A stretch of DNA of 10,883 nt from Kiritimatiellales bacterium (lineage in GTDB: Bacteria; Verrucomicrobiota; Kiritimatiellia; Kiritimatiellales; Pontiellaceae): the NCBI GenBank assembly GCA_030588285.1, contig JAUUYK010000013.1, forward strand, positions 1 to 10,883, read 5' to 3'. Shown here piece by piece: positions 7,311 through 10,883 of the stretch (within the stretch, counting starts at the first letter, position 1; each line of letters starts with the position of its first letter). The notes below the pieces were generated by a model that searched no databases, was not told the DNA's origin, and worked only from the letters and a program-made list of their open reading frames with translations. Both the position numbers and the translations under genes were made by a program.

Positions 7311-7610
7311 ATGAAACACACCAAAAAAAATCGCTCTAGTAAGCCGATTTTGGTTCTCTTTGGTGCAGTCCTTTCACGGGTCGGGTTGCTCGCCCTAATC
7401 CCCCTATTCATCGCGCCCCTTCAAAAAATAACCGCTGCAAAAATAGGGGACTCTGTTCAGGCCACCATACTTTCCAGCAAGGTCGAGACCCGCCGTTACG
7501 GTGGAAAAACCACCACGTCCGTCATAAAGCCCCCCATCCTATTCTATCCCCACCGAAAAAGAGGTTGCCAGTTGAACTTCCCGCACAGGGACCGTATATT
7601 TTATATCTAA
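7311..7610 (+). pseudogene. Small membrane protein gene, probably frameshifted
   Basis: The frame starts with a good ribosome site (GAGGGA, 7 bases before ATG) and encodes 99 residues: a basic start (MKHTKKNRSSK), a hydrophobic segment at about 12-40 likely to span the membrane, then a beta-like stretch GDSVQATILSSKVETRRYGG that loosely resembles DUF3592-type membrane proteins. After residue about 70 the sequence stops looking like protein. Protein-like sequence continues in other frames: SIPTEKEV at 7543-7566 and PVELPAQGPYILYLKEP from 7568. This pattern suggests at least two small insertions or deletions in a longer ancestral gene. Its last bases overlap the ribosome site of the next gene. 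If the shifts are real it is a pseudogene; otherwise it is a short unknown membrane protein. Confidence 0.5.
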
Positions 7611-7621
7611 AGGAACCCCCA

Positions 7622-7894
7622 ATGACCGGAATGAAAAGTGCATACGAACTCGCCATGGAACGCTCAAACAGCCCATCTATCAAACTGACCGATGAGCAAA
7701 AAGATGCGCTTGCGGAAATCGATTCTAAAATGAAAGCTAAAGTCGCCGAAACCCAGATCATGTTCGATCAACAAATCAGCGCCGAAACGGACCCCGCCAA
7801 AGCCGCCTTTGCTCAACAAACTCGGCAGCAGCAAGTTCTAAAAATTCGAACCACCGCTGAAACCGAAAAAGATGCCATCCGGCACGCCTCCTAA
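7622..7894 (+). CDS. Small helical protein coupled to nadB, unknown function
   Basis: 90 residues starting MTGMKSAYELAMERSNSPSI. AAAGGA at 7609-7614 is 7 bases before ATG 7622, which decides this start over the in-frame ATG 7631. The protein is charged and mostly helical, with EQKDALAEIDSKMKAKVAET followed by a Gln-rich segment, suggesting a cytoplasmic coiled coil. It has no signal peptide and no cysteine. I recall similar short MKSAYELAMERL-type proteins from PVC bacteria, from memory and not checked. Its TAA ends one base before the nadB ATG, so the two genes are very probably translated from one message and may be coupled. The same frame runs open upstream into the remnant of the preceding gene. 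Function unknown. Confidence 0.72.
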   Translation: MTGMKSAYELAMERSNSPSIKLTDEQKDALAEIDSKMKAKVAETQIMFDQQISAETDPAKAAFAQQTRQQQVLKIRTTAETEKDAIRHAS

Positions 7895-7895
7895 C

Positions 7896-9509
7896 ATGAC
7901 CACCGAATCCTACGACTTTTTAGTCATTGGCTCCGGCCTTGCAGGAATGACCACAGGAATGGAGCTCAGTAAACATGGTCGAGTGCTGATCGCCAGTAAA
8001 ATTAAAGCCTCCGAATGCAATAGCTTCTACGCCCAAGGCGGCATCGCCTGCGTCGTCGACCCCGAAGACACCGCCGAAGCCCACATGCAAGACACCCTCT
8101 CCACGGGATCAGAACTCAGCAACCCCGATACCGTCGAACAAATCATCCGCGGAGGCTATGCCCGCATCGCTCAATTGGAAGAACTCGGTGTCGAATTCGA
8201 CCTGCGCAAAAATAACGGAAAATCAAACGAATACGATCTCGGTCAGGAAGGCGGACATTCCCACCGCCGCGTACTCCATGCCGGCGACATCACCGGCCAG
8301 TCTATGATGAAAACACTCATCAAACGGGCGCGCGAAAACCCCAACATCACCATCCGTGAAAACCTCATGGCCATCGACCTCATCACCACCGACTGGATCG
8401 GCCAGCCCGGTAAAAACAGATGCGTCGGCGCCTACCTGCTCGACAAAAAGGCCGACACCATCTATCCCATTCAAGCCGCCTGCACCGTGCTCGCCTCCGG
8501 CGGCGTTGGCAAAGTCTATCCCTACACCTCCAACCCCGACGTGGCCACCGGCGACGGCGTCGCCATGGCCTGGCGCGCGGGTCTCCCGATCCGCAACATG
8601 GAATTCATTCAATTCCACCCCACCTGCCTCTATCATCCGCAGGCCAAATCATTCCTCATCTCCGAAGCCATCCGCGGCGAAGGCGCCGAGCTCAAAGATG
8701 CCCGCGGCCGATCCTTCATGAAAGATTTCGACGATCGAGGTTCCCTCGCCACCCGCGATGTTACCGCCCGCGCAATTGACTCCGTCATGAAAAAACACGG
8801 CGATCCCTATGTCTACCTCGACATCACCCATCGCTCCGAATCCTTCCTCCGCGAACGCTTTCCCAACCTCTACGCAGCCTGCTTGCGCTACGGCATCAAC
8901 ATGGCCACCGATCCCATCCCCGTTGTTCCCGCCGCACACTACTCCTGCGGAGGAATCGTGGCCGAAGTGAACGGAACCACCGCCCTTCCCGGCCTCTATG
9001 CCTGTGGGGAGGTCGCCAGCACCGGCCTGCACGGCGCCAACCGGCTGGCCAGCAATTCCCTGCTTGAAACCCTCGTCTGCGGTCATGAAACCGCCGTCGA
9101 AATTTCCAAGGTCTGGAAACAATTCAACGAACAAGTCTCCATTCCAAAATGGAAATGTGGTGAAGCCGTCTCGTCCGATGAAGCTGTCGTGGTGGAACAC
9201 AACTGGAATGAAGTCCGTACCGCCATGTGGGACTACGTCGGCATTGTTCGCACCGACCGCCGCCTCGCTCGCGCCCGCAGCCGCATTCGCAATCTGCGTC
9301 AGGAGATCAAAGAATATTACGGCGACTACCTCGTCACCTCCGATCTCCTCGAACTACGCAACATTGCCGACATCGCCGAGCTCATCATTCGCTCCGCCGA
9401 ACAGCGAAAAGAGAGCCGTGGCCTCCACTACATGGCCGACCACCCCGAAAAATCTACCACCCCCGCCGACACCATCATCCACGACAAACCCGGCGGCCCG
9501 CTTACTTGA
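7896..9509 (+). CDS. nadB: L-aspartate oxidase
   Basis: Flavoenzyme that oxidises L-aspartate to iminoaspartate, the first step of de novo NAD synthesis, passed on to quinolinate synthase NadA. From ATG 7896 it is 537 residues, close to the usual length. An in-frame ATG at 7872 would overlap the previous gene by 23 bases and add residues not typical of the family. The FAD dinucleotide fold is at the N-terminus (FLVIGSGLAGMTTGMELS). Further hallmarks are SFYAQGGIACV, GGHSHRRVLHAGDITGQ, FIQFHPTCLY, SEAIRGEGAELKD, LATRDVTARAID, AAHYSCGGIVAEVNG and GEVASTGLHGANRLASNSLL, all in the usual order of the fumarate reductase/succinate dehydrogenase flavoprotein superfamily. The lack of a succinate dehydrogenase partner gene and the NadB-like SNSFYAQGGIA form favour NadB. 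A ribosome site is not evident, which fits coupling to the preceding gene. nadA and nadC are not in the window. Confidence 0.96.
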   Translation: MTTESYDFLVIGSGLAGMTTGMELSKHGRVLIASKIKASECNSFYAQGGIACVVDPEDTAEAHMQDTLSTGSELSNPDTVEQIIRGGYARIAQLEELGVEFDLRKNNGKSNEYDLGQEGGHSHRRVLHAGDITGQSMMKTLIKRARENPNITIRENLMAIDLITTDWIGQPGKNRCVGAYLLDKKADTIYPIQAACTVLASGGVGKVYPYTSNPDVATGDGVAMAWRAGLPIRNMEFIQFHPTCLYHPQAKSFLISEAIRGEGAELKDARGRSFMKDFDDRGSLATRDVTARAIDSVMKKHGDPYVYLDITHRSESFLRERFPNLYAACLRYGINMATDPIPVVPAAHYSCGGIVAEVNGTTALPGLYACGEVASTGLHGANRLASNSLLETLVCGHETAVEISKVWKQFNEQVSIPKWKCGEAVSSDEAVVVEHNWNEVRTAMWDYVGIVRTDRRLARARSRIRNLRQEIKEYYGDYLVTSDLLELRNIADIAELIIRSAEQRKESRGLHYMADHPEKSTTPADTIIHDKPGGPLT

Positions 9510-9528
9510 TAAAGCGGTCGGAAGGTCG

Positions 9529-9560
9529 AAAAGTTTCAGGGTTCAAAAGTTCCAGAGTTT
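9529..9560 (+). repeat. Two tandem copies of a 16-base repeat
   Basis: AAAAGTTTCAGGGTTC (9529-9544) is followed directly by AAAAGTTCCAGAGTTT (9545-9560); 13 of 16 positions agree. It starts 20 bases after the nadB stop. Confidence 0.6.
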
Positions 9561-9575
9561 AAGCCGCCCCGTACC

Positions 9576-9592
9576 GCAGGCATCCTGCCTGC
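9576..9592. repeat. Short perfect hairpin GCAGGC-ATCCT-GCCTGC
   Basis: Six-base arms with a 5-base loop, 67 bases after nadB. There is no T-run, so termination is not supported. Such GC-rich units are often dispersed repeats between genes, but a single copy in this window cannot show that. Confidence 0.5.
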
Positions 9593-9649
9593 CCCACCGC
9601 GTCTCTACCGAACGGTAAAAATAAAAGTGCCAACGGTATTTTACCCTAC

Positions 9650-9679
9650 ATGCGGACGGCCTCGTTGAGGTGTCCGCAT
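9650..9679. other. Strong hairpin downstream of nadB, possible terminator
   Basis: ATGCGGAC (9650-9657) pairs with GTCCGCAT (9672-9679), and inside it CCTC (9660-9663) pairs with GAGG (9667-9670) around a GTT loop. A TTTTTG run begins 12 bases after the stem, farther than usual for an intrinsic terminator. It may end the nadB transcript, or be a structured repeat. The remainder of 9593-9834 shows no gene that I can support; a 28-codon frame starting within the hairpin has no ribosome site. Confidence 0.35.
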
Positions 9680-9834
9680 CGGGGGCAACGTTTTTGTTTT
9701 AACGTTCTGTTCAGGGGACTTTTCAGTGGGAGTTAAAAGCCGTCCTGTATAGCGATAAATCGCGTCTTTCGGAAGCCAAACCTTGGGTTATCGGCCTCTG
9801 AAACTTACAAAATTCACAAGAAAACAAAGACACG

Positions 9835-9863
9835 TTGACACATTAGGAATCAAGGACTACTTT
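9835..9863 (+). promoter_or_regulatory. Candidate sigma-70 promoter in the non-coding region before the insertion sequence
   Basis: A perfect TTGACA (9835-9840) and TACTTT (9858-9863) are spaced by exactly 17 bases. No open frame with a ribosome site follows; the downstream sequence is AT-rich and then strongly structured. Confidence 0.42.
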
Positions 9864-9869
9864 TCTTCT

Positions 9870-9990
9870 TACATTTTTAATATGATTTGCGTTTTACGCA
9901 ATTTGTTTCGACTAAAAATCACTAATTTACAGCGAAGAAGCAAATGCTCGAAACGCGCCCACTTGGGCGCGGCTTCGACATGCTTCTTTG
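9870..9990 (+). ncRNA. Candidate small RNA with two hairpins
   Basis: Downstream of the TTGACA-17-TACTTT promoter lie a small perfect hairpin TTGCGT-TTT-ACGCAA (9887-9901) and a long one at 9935-9988. The long one has AAGAAGC/GCTTCTT at the base, ATG/CAT, TCGAA/TTCGA and CGCGCCC/GGGCGCG around an ACTT loop, with extra bases nearly all on the 5' side. A short TTT overlaps the end of the stem. The combination promoter, structure and stem-end fits a non-coding transcript of about 120 bases. The family is unknown, and the second hairpin alone could be a dispersed repeat or an insertion target. Confidence 0.27.
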
Positions 9991-10001
9991 CGGGCCTCTA
10001 G

Positions 10002-10883
10002 CAGTCCGTCGGACTTATCTTACGAATAACGTTTTAATTTTAGTCATACTGCGCCAGTCTCCTCTTATCTTAACCAAAGGTAATCATGGCCGCCCGACTC
10101 AAAAATATCGATCGAGATACTCCGATGCTCCTGCCTCCCGATCTGCGTGACTGAATCCCGGACAAGCATATCGTACATTTCCTGATTGATGCGGTGGATC
10201 GGCTACCTGCCGAAGGCTTCCGCTTCAACCATCGAGGAACCGGTAACGAACAGTACCCGCCGCGCATGATGCTGACCCTGCTCATCTACTGCTACGCCAC
10301 CGGTCGCTTCTCCTCGTGCGTAATCGAGGAGGCGACCTACATCCCGACCACGACACCATCTGCACCTTCCGCCGCACGAATCGCGAACTTTTCGAAAAGG
10401 CCTTTGTACAGGTGCTGCTCATGGCACAAGAGACCGCGGGGCTCAAAAAGGTCGGGACGGTGAGCGTCGACGGCATCAAGGCCAATACCAGCAAGCACTC
10501 CGCCGTCAGTTATAAACACGCGGGCAATCAGATCGAACTGCTCCGCAAGGAGGTTGAACAACTCACGGCCAAGGCCGAACAGATCGATAACATTCCGCTC
10601 GACGACGGACTGAGTATCCCGGATGAGATCGTCCGGCGCAAAGACCGAATCAAGAGCTTGGAGCACGCCCGCGCCGTGATCGAGGCGCGTTATGAAGAGG
10701 AGCGCAAGCAAAAGCAGGCCGAGTATGAAAAGAAGAAAGCGGCCCACGAAGAAAAGCGCAAAAACAAAAAACCACACGGCAAAGAACCTAAGCCTCCCGC
10801 CGGGCAACAAGCAATACAACTTCACCGACCCTGAGAGTCGGATTATGAAGGCGGGCAACGGCGACCACTTCGAGCAGGCCTAC
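10002..10883 (+). mobile_element. IS1182-family insertion sequence, left part (right end off window)
   Basis: The transposase remnant at 10086-10883 is of the IS1182 type. Upstream of it the palindrome AGTCCGTCGGACT (10003-10015) is a plausible left terminal repeat, and the four bases just outside are CTAG (9998-10001), a palindromic target that I recall as usual for this family. The exact boundary cannot be proved because the right end, its inverted repeat and the second CTAG lie outside the window. The leader between the end and the transposase start is AT-rich. Confidence 0.6.
10086..10883 (+). pseudogene. IS1182-family transposase, broken by a stop and frameshifts, partial
   Basis: DDE transposase for cut-and-paste movement of an insertion sequence. 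The frame starts at ATG 10086 after AAAGG and reads MAARLKNIDRDTPMLLPPDL, then meets TGA at codon 23 (10152-10154), where the family normally has Trp (LR-D/E-W-x-P). It continues in the same frame with RFNHRGTGNEQYPPRMMLTL and IYCYATGRFSS to VIEEATY (ends 10340). About a dozen conserved residues are then missing and the frame changes to HPDHDTICTFRR. VSVDGIKANTSKHSAVSY keeps the first catalytic Asp but lacks the two residues (usually Thr-Lys) after DG. A charged coiled-coil insert rich in Glu/Lys follows. A second shift at about 10803 returns to the first frame for NKQYNFTDPESRIMKAGNGD, which runs to the window end. It is very likely inactive. The family call is firm; the exact subgroup is not known. 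Confidence 0.85.

Noticed and set aside
8223..9200. Minus-strand frames of 137 and 183 codons, and plus-strand alternative frames, over nadB
   Set aside because: Low-complexity translations (Gly/Val/Asp-rich or Arg/Pro/Ser-rich) created by the codon bias of nadB.
9935..9990. Integron attC-type recombination site
   Set aside because: The one-sided extra bases are reminiscent, but the required GTTRRRY and RYYYAAC core sites are absent and no integrase or cassette genes are present.
9783..10150. Short plus-strand frames of 72 and 68 codons
   Set aside because: No ribosome sites; they cross the hairpin and the end of the insertion sequence and have no protein-like composition.
10337..10858. Minus-strand 173-codon frame over the transposase
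   Set aside because: Phe/Leu-rich antisense of the Glu/Lys-rich coiled-coil insert of the transposase.
1..10883. CRISPR array, tRNA or rRNA
   Set aside because: No series of regularly spaced direct repeats, no cloverleaf and no rRNA-like sequence were seen on either strand.

Overview
The window reads as a chromosomal segment from a Gram-negative bacterium, most likely of the PVC superphylum (Kiritimatiellota or Lentisphaerota-like Verrucomicrobia relatives). This is an inference. It rests on the outer-membrane beta-barrel, a type-III RNase H, a small helical protein joined to nadB of a kind I associate with PVC genomes, and an IS1182-type element. No rRNA or marker gene in the window settles the taxonomy.

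Layout. (1) Positions 1-4302, minus strand, AT-rich: the head of an exopolysaccharide/capsule export locus. In transcription order it holds a small secreted protein with cysteines, two small secreted helical proteins, an outer-membrane beta-barrel protein, a strong intrinsic terminator or attenuator, and the N-terminal 452 residues of a Wzz/GumC-type polysaccharide co-polymerase that runs off the left edge. (2) Positions 4400-5505, plus strand: rnhC (RNase HIII), divergent from the export locus, with a possible 52-codon ORF overlapping its stop. (3) Positions 5506-5842: no convincing gene, but a long imperfect palindrome and fragments of minus-strand reading frame that look decayed. (4) Positions 5904-7277, plus strand: rpmE (zinc-binding L31), a clear intrinsic terminator, then prfA (release factor 1). 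(5) Positions 7311-9509: a small membrane-protein gene that appears frameshifted, a 90-residue helical protein, and nadB (L-aspartate oxidase) starting one base after it. (6) Positions 9510-10001: non-coding DNA rich in hairpins and short tandem repeats, with a possible small-RNA gene. (7) From 10002 to the right edge: the left part of an IS1182-family element whose transposase carries a nonsense codon, a frameshifting deletion, an apparent two-codon deletion and a second frameshift.

How the genes fit together: the minus-strand set would serve polysaccharide chain-length control and passage across the outer membrane, with small exported proteins made first. The plus-strand set is housekeeping: RNA/DNA hybrid removal, translation, and the first step of de novo NAD synthesis. 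The translation and NAD genes are clearly more GC-rich than the export genes. No CRISPR array, tRNA or rRNA was seen. The least explained parts are the three small secreted proteins at the head of the export locus, the scrambled gene between prfA and nadB, and the structured region next to the insertion sequence.
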